The notes under the pieces are model-generated. The model was given only the letters and a program-made list of their open reading frames with translations, did no database searches and was not told the origin of the DNA. A stretch of 64,000 nucleotides of DNA, taken from the NCBI GenBank assembly GCA_973895155.1, contig OZ316892.1, positions 11,470,001 to 11,534,000 of the forward strand. Reading direction: 5' to 3'. Position numbers and translations under genes: made by a program. This stretch comes from Marsupella aquatica (taxonomy: Eukaryota > Marchantiophyta). Below are positions 23,840 to 35,000 of the stretch, one piece after another (positions within the stretch are counted from its first letter, which is position 1; every line of letters starts with the position of its first letter).

Positions 23840-25480
23840 ACTGGGCAATTTTATTTGTAAATCTGGGATGGGGGGTTAAGAGGGCACTAAACCCCTAGTG
23901 TATTTTTGTCTTTGTATCGAGATGGCTATGGTCGGCAATCTATAGGGTAATGTAGGTCTGGGCGCAGGGTTACTAGGATGTAACCTTGCGAATATGAAAA
24001 GAAGCTGACCGGCGGCAGCCACAAAGCTCCTTTGAATATTCTGGGAGCAGGTTACAGACTATAACCCCAGCCCTGCCCTCCATTAGTGTACGTAAGTCCT
24101 ACCCGGAAAGAGGTTACCAGTTCAACTTTTCAGGAGAAGAGATTATGACTATAGCAGGCCCTGCAAAAATGGTTACACACAGGTAACCTATTCTCCTGAC
24201 AGGATTTATGTTATTTGTAAATCTGGTAGTGGGGGTTAAAATGGTACTAAACCCCTTGTGTGTTTTATTTTCTTTGTATTTATGAGGATACGAGCCCTAT
24301 GCCCGTGCGTTGCATGGCGCAATGAGGGCTGGCCCATAGGGATTGGACCGGGGGGCGAGAGTCAGGGGCGAGCGCATTGGGACCAAGGGGAGGGCGAGGC
24401 AGGGTGTCAGGGCGAGGCATTGCAAGCATTGATGCCCGTATATGTATATTGCGAGGGGGGTCCATAATGAAGGCACAGGCGTGGGAGGCCTCATCAGCGA
24501 GGGCGAGTGCTAATCAAACGGATACGATAATCCTCTAAAATATCTATGGCCAGTTTTGATTCCCGCCAATTTTGGATTTCATAACAGGATGAAAGACAAA
24601 AAAAAATCATGGATCACTTATTATAGTTGAGATACATGGGTTATGACCAACAGGACTAGGCAATTTTATTTGTAAATCTGGTACTGGGGGTTAAGATGGT
24701 ACTAAACCCATTGTGTATTATTCAGATGGAATGGATGGCTTGGTCCCAATCCAAAGGGCGATGGAAAGATAGAAAAGCAAGAGCCTGATGAAGGAGACAG
24801 ATGCAAGTGTGAGACTAGGTAAATATATTTGTAAATCTGGTAGTGGGGATTACAATGGTCTCACTATTTCTTCTTTGTATTTATTGAGATGGTTATGATG
24901 TTGGGGACCTATCGGACGACATGACAGTAATTTGAACCAGCATACAACAACAAATCAACACCAACAAAGAGAGTATGGTTCACGGTTGTGAGAGAATCAA
25001 TATGAACATAGCAAGTACATTCACCATGGCCTAGCTCCACAAACATTCACTATGACCTGATCTCTCTCACTCTCCACAGCCTCCGCACACAAAAGACTTA
25101 ACTCTCAAATGTGAGCACACATTTGTCTTCCCCTTGGGTACACCCATCCCGTTGGCTATGAGAACCCGGAACTCAAACAAACAAGTGCTATCATAGTTTG
25201 CTAAAGTTGAACTAGTATTATGGAAGTAAATAAATTGTACTAAACACATAACCTAACATAATGAATCCTTACCCACGAGTGGCAAGTGAGAGATTGGGCA
25301 ATTTTATTTGTAAATCTGGTAATAAGGGTAGAGATGATCTAAAACTCCTTGTGTACGTGTTTTTTTTGTATTTCTAGAGATGATATCCATTAGAATGGAC
25401 AACTCTATCTGTAAATCTGGCTCTTATTCTTGGCCCATTAGGGGGTAAGTTAAGCTCACAATGCAGCTCCCGTCACTGAA
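23840..25480. repeat. Six-copy dispersed repeat family
   Basis: Copies near 23846, 24208, 24661, 24820, 25297 and 25405 share TTTGTAAATCTGG; the first four also share a G-rich stretch and most continue into ACTAAACCCC and TTTTCTTTGTAT. A second shared block, CCAAAGG-CGATGGAAAGATAGAAAAGC, lies before two of them (23773 and 24755), showing that a larger unit was duplicated. No open frame runs through it, and the family is unknown to me. Confidence 0.75.
24290..24345. mobile_element. Helitron-like palindromic segment, copy 1
   Basis: GAGCCCTATGCCCGTGCGTT continues into a GC palindrome and a GGCTGGCCCATAG block. The same segment occurs inverted at 33870-33935. GCCCGTGCGTTGCACGG-type hairpins are typical of plant Helitron 3' ends, but no CTRR terminus or AT target was established, so the assignment is tentative. 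Confidence 0.35.
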
Positions 25481-26843
25481 TTGTCAAGTATTCCTTTGGC
25501 CTGCTCTTTAAAGAGGCACCATATAGATGATGCCTAACTGAAATCACAGCCTACTGTGGGCTCTTTACCTCTTTACATGGTTGGAGCCCATCCCAACGGA
25601 AGGAAATGCATCACACAACAGCAATCACACAACAGCAACTACGAGACCCATTCAGAGATTACAGTGCACAAAGATGGCCTCTGTCAGCCACCTATACACT
25701 GCTAGCTCTACGATTCCAACCTGCGGAAAATATGTATTTTTATATCAAAGGCTGTCTCTAAATCGAACCTCAACTTCGTCATTGCAATGGCTAGCCATTT
25801 CGTCAAATGATCATTCAATAGAACTCGCAATATCTTCAGTCCACAGATGAGAAGTCGCCTTGTGATTTTGAACTTGTCTGCCATTTTGATGGTAGTTACG
25901 TTTTTCGATCACTAAAAGTGATAGCACCTCTTGCTAAGAGTGAAGAACCGACTGACTGACATGCAGTGATTGATCTCAGAGACAGAATTCATTTACTTAG
26001 CCATCCATCAAGCTTTACCAAAATGAACATCTGACGTGTTGATAACATTGCGCGAGACGAAGAAAGCAGGATTGCCCAACGGATGTGAGATCCTAAAAAA
26101 TAAGTCCTAATGCTCTTTAGAGTGACTTCAGACTCCGGTTTGGTCAAAAGAGGAACGATACAGAATACAGGTGGGCTACATTACTGCAAATCTCATCTCC
26201 TGGTGGTGCAGATGTTGGACATCAACTCTCCTTCAGTTCATGTGCAAACTGATTTCTAGTTGACCTTCGGTTATTGGCCCTTTCTCAACTGAAACATGAT
26301 CTAATTATCAAAGAACAAACCAAAAAGCAGGAGCGAACTGTTGGTGATTCCAAGAGTCAACATAGCCCTAGCACACAAGACTATCTTCCCTCCAACGTAT
26401 GACAGGTTTCCAAGTTCTTCAAACTCATTGCATTCTGCATCTGCCTGGCATCCGACCACATCCAAACACACCACCAACCAGGGATTAAGCTTGACTTTTC
26501 AAATTAGCCTCCCAGAAAATGATTGAAGTAGTTTGGCATCTCCGTTTCTACACAGCTGTAAAACTAAACTCCCATCTCGTTCCCCAAAATCATTGCCTTA
26601 ATGTTTGTTCCCGTCTTCAATTCAACTTCAATTCATTTCTCCAAACTGGCTCTCCCCATAACACGTACAAGAGCATAGGAGGTTTTCAAGGTTGCCTTAT
26701 ATTATATCCCTGTCGCCTGGCATCAGCAAGGCGGCAGAGAACTAGAATTCGGTACATATGTCCTGTGCATCCATACTAACTAGACAGACCAGGAATTAAC
26801 CTCGGAGAGTGCGAGAGAATCACCACGTCGGTGAAGAATAACA

Positions 26844-29800
26844 TCAACAACGGATTTCATATGATCCTGCTCTTGTTATGTACCGGACCCATTCGACTGT
26901 ACTGTAGCCGCTCTTCTCCCACACCTGCCAGCCATGAAAATCATCAGAAATATTTGTAGGGAGCTTTTGCATAGGAGGACTGTGACTTGGAGTATGGGTT
27001 ACTCCAAGTCACAGTCCCTTTCTTTGAAACTTTGGGCATCTTCAGACCTTCGGTGGCACCATAAATTGAATTGAAAACACAAAAGCAACGATTATACACA
27101 CAGAAATATGGAGAAAATCAATTTGTTACCTTCAGAAATCTAACTCTCAAACCAGAAGCTGTGAACATTGGCACCTGTTGTCATAGAGCCACTTCATCAG
27201 TGAACAAGGCACTGGCCCCAACCATAAATCGCAATAACCAACAACACTGAAGGTGCTACGTATGAGGACATATAATTAAGTTTTTTACAGCTTATTTATT
27301 CAGTAGGCCAAACAGACCTGAAATTCCATTTGGATGGGAGGCCTTGTCCATGACTTTTTGTCCACCATTGTTGAAATCAGCTCAACCTCTGCACTCATTG
27401 TGAACTCAGTTTGTCCTCCTGGAAACTTTCTCACCCTGTAATTTAAATGCCAGAGTGTATATCCCAAATTTAGGTCTGCAACTGCGTTGGTCACGTCATT
27501 TCTGGCCATCTATATGCTCCCATTGCTTGGTATTCATGTTCAGCAAGTCTACTGGAGCAACAATACCTAGCGCTAATACACAACACTACAACCATTGCAA
27601 GCCAACGTCAGATTAAAACTTTCAACCAAGAAGAAATTTTCTTAACAAGGTGACTTTTTCTGGAGATGGTTCAACGAGCATACTTCCAAACCAGGCAGTC
27701 CAATGCAGCATTATACTTGGCTCGGCCAGCTGTAACTTGAAAATTTGCCTTTGCAGTGTGCTTCGGGACAGGGACCTTCACAACCACACCTAGTGCAAAC
27801 ATTTTCGCTCCAAATAGACTCTTTACCTGCAAAGAATCCAAACAAACATTTATTGATCTCACCCCTTCCATAGTTCATACTAGAAAGAGCCACTATTCAT
27901 ATAAAAAAAACAACAAACAAACATCCAAGAAGAGATCCAAAAGGAACACACTAATATTCTGTCATCTTGTACCAACATTCAGATATCAACGAAATCTTTA
28001 AAGAACACTTCTCTGATTGAGAGACTGACCTTTACATTCACCTCCATGCGGGTACGGCCAAGTTCCTTAATACTAGGGAGAACACGGAAGGGGAGATTGA
28101 TGCCTTCTGTTATGCGATATCTAAACATTTCATACGAATGAGAGTTACAAAACAATTGATTTACGAAAACCATCGAACAGAGAGGATCATGGTTGTATAT
28201 AGATATATCACGTAAGCGACAGACAAGAGGAAACGATCATTGCTCTCTAACGTTCTAAATTTGAAATTAAAGATCCAGCAAACCGTGAAATTTATGAACC
28301 AGCAGTACAATTGAATAAATTCTCAACAGTCACTCACTTCATCAACTCAAATTCTCCGTCAGGAGGCACAAAGCTCACAGTCTTCTCTGTGTTAAATCGT
28401 GTCAGATTGACACATTGATGAAAGGTGACATCATCAAGCTCAATTGTCTTTCCACTGCAAAACAAATTCCAGACAATACCCAAGATGTCAATCTTGAACA
28501 AAGCAAAAATGCCAACAACAGAGACACTCACCATTCTCTACATTTCACGAACACTCCAGAGTAGATGTACGGTACAAATCTAGCTTTGGTCTAGTGAAGA
28601 AGTTCACAGCATCTGGTAAAAACTTGTGGTCGAAAAACCACAATGGCAGAGACCAGTAAATCACCTTCTCGAAGGTCGAGCTTTGGCCTGTGCCTCCTTT
28701 TCCAATCCAATCTTATCATTTAACCCTAACTTCAGGTCCGGCATGCCCGATAAGAAGCATTTCATGAGAATCTTTCCAGTTACATCGCATCGCAATGTGT
28801 TTCCTACACAACCATCACAATCGAGCATGAGACTGGCAGGAAAATTCTAAGGGCATTCGAAGGAAAAGCTACCTTTGCATTATCCTTCATTCCTGGGAGA
28901 GATGCGAAGAAGGCTGGATACCAAACTATGAACCACCTCAGGTAACCCACGATAAGATGGGAGGAACCAAATCGAGAATATGTTCACAGTAACTCATATT
29001 GTTCCACAGATCAGCAAAATCCACAGCAACCAGGAGAATTTAGTCTACAAGACAGAAGTCTTCAAACGGTCAAACAAGAAAGCATGCCTGCTATTGCAAT
29101 CAATTTCAAGGAAGCAATCCACATAGAGTGGCGAGTGAATACCCTCGAACCCATCTTTAAAGTGGGAGACCGGATGAACCCCTCCAACCATCAAGATATC
29201 ATAGTCAGCGAACTAGTTACAAAGCTTTATGGTTTTAAATGTGAAGTCAAGGAAACCAGCAACCGGCAAGGGGCAATGCAGGATTCAGGAGACGTTCAGC
29301 ATATTTGCCTACCTCATGGCTCTAAGACATTCAGATGAATGGATGAGTGACATATTCTCAGAGTACATACTTAGGGGCATACTATGGCCAGAAACCGCAT
29401 CAGGAGGACCGCTAGATTATTTTGCTGCTTTGTGGATTTCTCAAAGCGTGGTGATCCCCAAGGCCTTACCAGTGGCAATCACTATACTTCATCTCCTATG
29501 ACCAACTCCTGTGCATTGCAGCTCCTGCTCTTCTACTCTCCACTTACACTGGAGCCTCTCTTTCTTGTTAGAGAAGTTGGGCTTCACAGTGTCGCCATTC
29601 ACTTGACCATTAACGAATATCTAAGAGAAGCGGAGCCCAGCTAGTCCGCCTTGCAGGTGGATGCCTTCTATTATCTATCCCACCTCAGCTTGTCATTTCT
29701 AACTTCTGTCCTGTATGGCTCTGCTTTGTTTGGGCCTTGTCCTCTCTGACTTCCTCCTATCTGACTCAGATTAATGTCTTAGTTGGTTTGGCATTCTGCA

Positions 29801-32800
29801 GCAGCAGCATAACTCACTCAACAGGTGCCAAGCCCGCAGTAGATAATAAGACAGATCCGCTAGACGACCTTCCAAAGCAAAGTTTTGAATAAGAAGGACA
29901 ATATGTTCCTACCAAGGGGCAACTCCATTGATGTCAGGGGACATCTCGAGCTGGTCGACTACGGGTCTTTGTAAGCCAGGACTTGATAGTGGAATTTGGA
30001 GTAATCTGATTGGGGCTAAACGATAAACAACAGAAAATGCAATAATCATGAGCTAGTTCATTCTAAAAGTCCACAGATCCAACAAATTCATGTTGATCGG
30101 GGTTAAAAGAACCGCGAGAACAGTAAGGCAGGCTACAAATCTCCTCGTGCCTCAGCATCTACGACATAAAGGGCTGCTTTTTTATGGCTATGCAGAAACA
30201 ATGATCTCCTGAAGGTCCCTCGACCAAGTGGAGGATGCCATCTATCGGGAGTAGAAGTACAGAATGTATATGCTCCCTCTACCTGAAGTTAGCAACATTA
30301 AGAACATTGGCTAGACACACAACTGGACTACAGGGAAGCACCAAGGAGGGCAAAGAGTATTCACAGTTTTCCAAAACACCCAGAAAGCAGGGAAGTGGTG
30401 CCTCACTATTATCCATCTACCTACGAATGGACTTCATTTAACTTAAAAATATAATATAAAAGCTGCAAGGCTTGTCTGCATTAATTTCCAAAAGGAGAAA
30501 GGCCTAAGCCCTCTCATAAAAGTCACAGTGTCTTATTGTCACAAGAGGTCAGCAATCTCACCTTTTTGTGACATTAAAAGATTTACACTTTCAACGATGT
30601 CAAGGAAAACCTGTAAGAGAACGGATCCTTTGTTAATATATGAACATTCCACACCAAGTCACTTAAACGCCTTGACCGTCAAAGGTCCTGCAATCTAGCT
30701 TCTGCAAAACCTTACAAGATAGCATTGTACCTCATTTTTCTTATATACCAGACCCTCCCGACGCCACCCAACAGCACCCGTAACCTGCAATGTCGCATTT
30801 GCTGGTGGTCTCAAGTCCTGGGGCTGCACACGAGAAAAACGTAGTTAGTGAGACCACTGCTACGCTCCGGATGTGTGCCAAAACTGTCTTGAAAGGACTT
30901 CAAATGAAAACTACCTTAGATGAAAAAGGAGACCGGACTCCTTCTTGGGTGATGTAAAGCTTGAGGATTTCAGGTGATAAATTCTGGGGGTAGCCAAAGT
31001 CCATAATCTCTGCATTTAATATCCTTTCGTTTCAGATAAATACATGTGAAAAAACGACAAAGTAGGCAGAAAGTAGCAGTCCTCTCATGGAAGGGAGGAG
31101 TAAATAGCCCACTTCTTTGCAATGCACTGTAATACCAATGCTCTGCATCAATTGACAACTATGATATTGAAGAAGCATACAAAACAAATCTCAGAAACCT
31201 GAGAGTGAAGTTCAAAGCGGTCAGATAAAGAACAAAGATGTCGCAAGCCGAAACGCCTAAATGGTGGCAAGATGTCCTTAGGCATTTACGTCAATGCATT
31301 CCTTCAAGAATAAAGCAAACAATACTTGAAAAGGCACTGACAACAGGGAAGGTAACTATTAAGGAGGCGACCAGCCAGAAACAGTTCTGATGTCCAAATC
31401 AGCCTTTGTTGATGCAGGTTCCAGTTTCATACCATCCAGAAGCTCATAGATCAGTACAAAGTTATTCCGAATGGCATCTTCATCAAATGCACCTCCAAAA
31501 TATGACTTGAACAGGGCCACCGCCTGGCAATCACCACGCAATTTATAATTAAGTCGAAAAGCTCTACAACTCGTGCAGGATCATAAGTGCTTACAAAACA
31601 AACATCAAGAGAATGCAGATATAATGACAAGACCGAGAAGCTGTCTTTAGCTTCTTAACACCTGCTTATGCCATTAACGACCACCACCAACAAACTAAGT
31701 AGCCTTACCTCGACGACAAACTTGAATGCACAGGCTGCATTCGCGTTGCTACTGACCACAGTGACTATATACACATTACTGATGCGCATGTAAAGAAAAG
31801 AGCATCCTCCGATTTGCCGCACAGGGCAAGTCCCGAGATCTTTGGTCTGCATGATGTGCGTGCGGAAAGCATCGACCATGTTTCCTCTGAAATTCAACAT
31901 GGTGATCCAGAAGTAAGAAATACAATGTGTAAACACCTTTCAAGATGAGAGACCAAAAAGATCCGACATTCCCAAAGTGCATAGTTTTGCAGGCTGACAC
32001 CTCTGGCCAATTTCAGAATAGACACTCCATCCTCCTTGACTACGTCACATTACACACGCTGATTGACGAGCTCGGATTCACTGAGTACTCAGAACAACAT
32101 TCGAGTCATTTAAGATTGCGCTTCAAAGTTGACGAGAGTGTACGTATCCTATTTTGGCAACGAGTGAATAGTTGCACTGACATCAAGAGCTGCAACCCTT
32201 AAAATTAAAACAGATGACCCCTAGAAGAATAAAGCTGTCATAAATTGTAGCTCCATACAAGATATGACAAGCCCCAAGGACTCTGACAACGAATTGCAGA
32301 CAGCTGAAGGCAAAGTTGACCGTCAAGCCTTTTTCTTAATTAGCGATCGAGAACTGCTTCACATTTGTCTTCACATTTGTCTATTGATCAAGACATGAGG
32401 GTATCTGTGACTTCAGAAAGAAAGATAGCAACATCCAAGAATGATTAGCCGACAGATAGACACGTAAATTCGATTGAAGGAAATCCAGCAACTAGGAGGA
32501 ATTTCGCAACCCTATGGGTGTTGACTTAGCATTATAGTTCGTAGAGCTGGACACGTCAATTCAGCTGAAGGAACAAGTCCGACAACTAGGAAGAATTTCG
32601 CAACCCTAGAGGTGTTGACGGAGTAGGAGAGTTCGTAGTGAGTTAAACGAAGTTAATCTCTCTAGAGGCATTTCTCATCGCCAAGATCAAAGGCAACTTT
32701 TAGAACTTTGACGGTATTTTCCGGGCACAGAGTACCGCAGTGCACCAGCTTCTAGTTTCCATTCGCCCGGGTGAAAACGTTCCATTCGTAATCCGTGCAG

Positions 32801-33080
32801 AAAGAGTGGGATCCCGAGAGACCTTCCGATCTTCCGAGCATCGCATCTGGCCACCGAATTGACCAGCATGGGCTAGAAAACGAGGGGCCATTAGATCAGA
32901 CAGTCAGGGTTTCGATGCCAACCAAACCTCTGAAGCTCCCTGCCACACCAAGCTCGTTCCAGCACCAAGAAAAGGAAGACAAAGAAGAGACACATACCCG
33001 ACATCGTCACGGTACAGCCGGTTGATGAGCACATCTCCTCTGAGATTCAAAAAGTAGATGGCAGATGCCGCCACCGGCAT
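26844..33080 (-). CDS. AP2M: AP-2 complex subunit mu (medium adaptin)
   Basis: Thirteen exons: 33080-32998, 31886-31709, 31523-31433, 31009-30915, 30823-30731, 30610-30562, 28803-28665, 28454-28338, 28120-28030, 27826-27684, 27435-27318, 27174-27130, 26924-26844. All junctions keep phase with GT..AG, and the product is 440 aa, normal for plant AP-2 mu. It is the cargo-binding medium chain of the clathrin adaptor at the plasma membrane. The N-terminal longin domain opens [20 protein letters not shown], followed by the GNMVDAF and [20 protein letters not shown] blocks. The linker holds [10 protein letters not shown], whose Thr164 matches the AAK1-phosphorylated threonine of animal mu2. The mu-homology domain follows, with [17 protein letters not shown] and [17 protein letters not shown], and ends [17 protein letters not shown]. 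Intron 6 (1758 nt) and intron 1 (1111 nt) are the largest. No residue block is missing. Confidence 0.97.
26977..27017. repeat. Perfect inverted repeat, 18-bp arms, 5-nt loop, inside AP-2 mu intron 12
   Basis: GGACTGTGACTTGGAGTA (26977-26994) and TACTCCAAGTCACAGTCC (27000-27017) are exact reverse complements around TGGGT. The whole hairpin lies in the 205-nt last intron (27129-26925), between exons 12 and 13. Confidence 0.95.
32458..32616. repeat. Direct duplication (about 90-bp period) in AP-2 mu intron 1
   Basis: Two diverged copies carry GACACGT-AATTC, GAAGGAA, CAACTAGGA-GAATTTCG and CAACCCTA followed by GGTGTTGAC. They begin near 32458 and 32548. Both are inside intron 1 and leave the coding exons untouched. 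Confidence 0.75.
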
Positions 33081-34080
33081 TTTTCCAATCACAACGCCAA
33101 GTTGGCGACTCCTTAAGTGCGGATCTTGTGAGCTCGAACGAGAGGCCTGAACTGACAGTAGATCCGCTTTCAAACACAACGATCTGCACCCATTTCAGTC
33201 CATCTGACGAGCAGTCTCTCACCTTTGGTAAGCTCGGTTTTGCTTTCCTCGTTTGAAGGAGACTGTCAATTTTCGGAGGGCCAGATACAAGACTTCCACC
33301 AACGAGCTAAATTCCCGTGCTCTCCAAGTAATGGAACTACTCGAGTCTACCTTCTCTAAGTGCATGCGCTCCCCGAACCTGCAGTTATCCATTTTATACA
33401 CTATGTCATCATAAGTGAATGAGTATCATTTACGCACTTCTCCATATGTAATCCACGTTATGTAATCGTACATGGTGCACTTATGCATTGTTGACTGTAG
33501 TTTGTAGTTGCACTTATGCACTGCTGACTGTAGTTTGTACTTCAGTAACTCTGTTAGGAAGAAAGGTTACTGGTGTGTAACCTTTTCTACAAGGTGCCAC
33601 TATTTCCGCCCAAAAAGTCTTGGCCGGTAATCTTTTTTCTGGGGCAGGTATCTACAACTATAATAAGGGATCAGGCATTTTTTAGTTCTTCGTCCCAACA
33701 CAATTGGTCCCAATACGGAAAACCTTCTGGGTGAAAAAGATTCACAGCCGTTGGGTTTGTTTGGCTGTTTTTCCTGACCATTGATGGAATAAATGGGCAC
33801 CCCTGATGCATATATGCTTCCCCACGCTGCATATATGCTTCCCCACGCTGTCCCATAAATGCCCCGACCCGACTCACTATGGGCCAGCCTTCCTTGCGCC
33901 GTGCAACGCACGGGCATAGGGCTCATTAGGTATGATAATGACTGTTTGGGCTGTGGTTCTACTCTGAAACCTGTTCCCACAAAGCTCATAAAAACTTTTG
34001 GCTGCCGCCCATCAGCATTTCCTCACTTTCTGGTCACAAGGTTACAGACTACTAACCCGACCAAACTGTCATCATCCTTT
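33081..34080 (-). other. AP-2 mu upstream region
   Basis: The first few hundred bases are the likely leader and promoter. Two small tandem duplications lie further out: a 33-bp unit (GCACTTATGCA-TG-TGACTG) repeated twice at 33475-33541, and a 21-bp unit (CATATATGCTTCCCCACGCTG) repeated twice at 33808-33850. A short AAGGTTAC/GTAACCTT hairpin occurs near 33560-33585. No coding sequence is seen. Confidence 0.45.
33865..33935. mobile_element. Helitron-like palindromic segment, copy 2 (inverted)
   Basis: The reverse complement of this segment matches 24290-24345: TATGGGCCAGCC, then GCGCCGTGCAACGCACGGGC, then ATAGGGCTCATTAG. The palindrome CCGTGC-AAC-GCACGG is intact here, while the 24.3-kb copy has a substitution in one arm. 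Confidence 0.35.
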
Positions 34081-34089
34081 ACCTCTCAT

Positions 34090-35000
34090 GTGAACAATGA
34101 TGCTCCTATGGAACTGTGACACCATTTCCAACTTCCCCTCAATCGTGGGTTTCAAAGGTGTAACCCTGTGGTCCGTGATACCTTCACTCAATAGTGTGTC
34201 TCAAAGCTTCATAATGAAGCGGGTAATTAAGAATGATGACCCCATGGACCGTGACACCTTTTACACCTTCAGTCAATAGTGTGTCTCAAAGCCTCATAGT
34301 TAAGGATGATGGCTTTTGGCCATGAACAAACTGAAATAAGTTTATTGCATGGTTATGTAGAAGTTTTTTTTCACTGGCCTCTACAGTGATTTATGGTCAT
34401 GACATATGACAAATCTTTATTGCACAATGTTATGGATAATGAATTTGGTAGTACATAGTTTTTTCTGCCTGTAACCTTAACTATTAAGTCAAAGTTTCAG
34501 ACCCCTAATGCACCCTTCTTGTTTCCAAATGGACCAAGCCTGTGAACCAGGCAATGATGCTCCATGGATCAAGCCTGTGCACCCTGTAACCCCATGGACT
34601 GTGACATTGTTTACACCTTCTCTCAATACACCCTTCTCGTTTCCAAATGGACCAAGCCTGTGAAGGCAACCCCCATGGACCATGATGCCCTTTTACACTT
34701 TCACTCATCGACACCCTCTTATTTTTTAATGAACCAAGCCTGTGAACCAGGTGACCAGGTAACCCATGGGACCTTGATCATGCCTTTTACACTTTCACTG
34801 ATTGACTCTCTTCTTGTTTTAGAATGGTCTGAGCTTGTGAACCAGGCCACCCCCATGGACCGTGATACCTTTTACATCTTCACTTATGATACCCTTCTCA
34901 TTTCAGAATGTACCAAGCTCATGAACAAGGAAGCCTCCTTGTCCATGACACCTTCTACACCTTCACTCATTGACACGCTTCTAATTCCCAAAATGTTTTC
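34090..35000. repeat. Degenerate tandem array, about 95-110 bp units
   Basis: Recurring words in constant order are CCATGGACCGTGA, CCTTTTACACCTTCACTCA, TTGACACCCTTCT, TTCCAAATGGACCAAGCC and TGTGAACCAGGC. At least six imperfect copies can be traced. A 156-codon plus-strand frame at 34564-35034 arises from the array and is not a gene. A single inverted relative sits near 63750-63840. Confidence 0.75.

Larger units (their letters stand above)
23500..26843. other. TUFA upstream region and spacer to AP-2 mu
   Basis: The first 350 bp are GC-richer and must include the TUFA promoter and leader. From 23.84 kb the DNA is built of copies of a dispersed repeat. Between 25.5 and 26.8 kb nothing is recognised. 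The part next to 26844 may contain the AP-2 mu 3' UTR. Confidence 0.5.
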
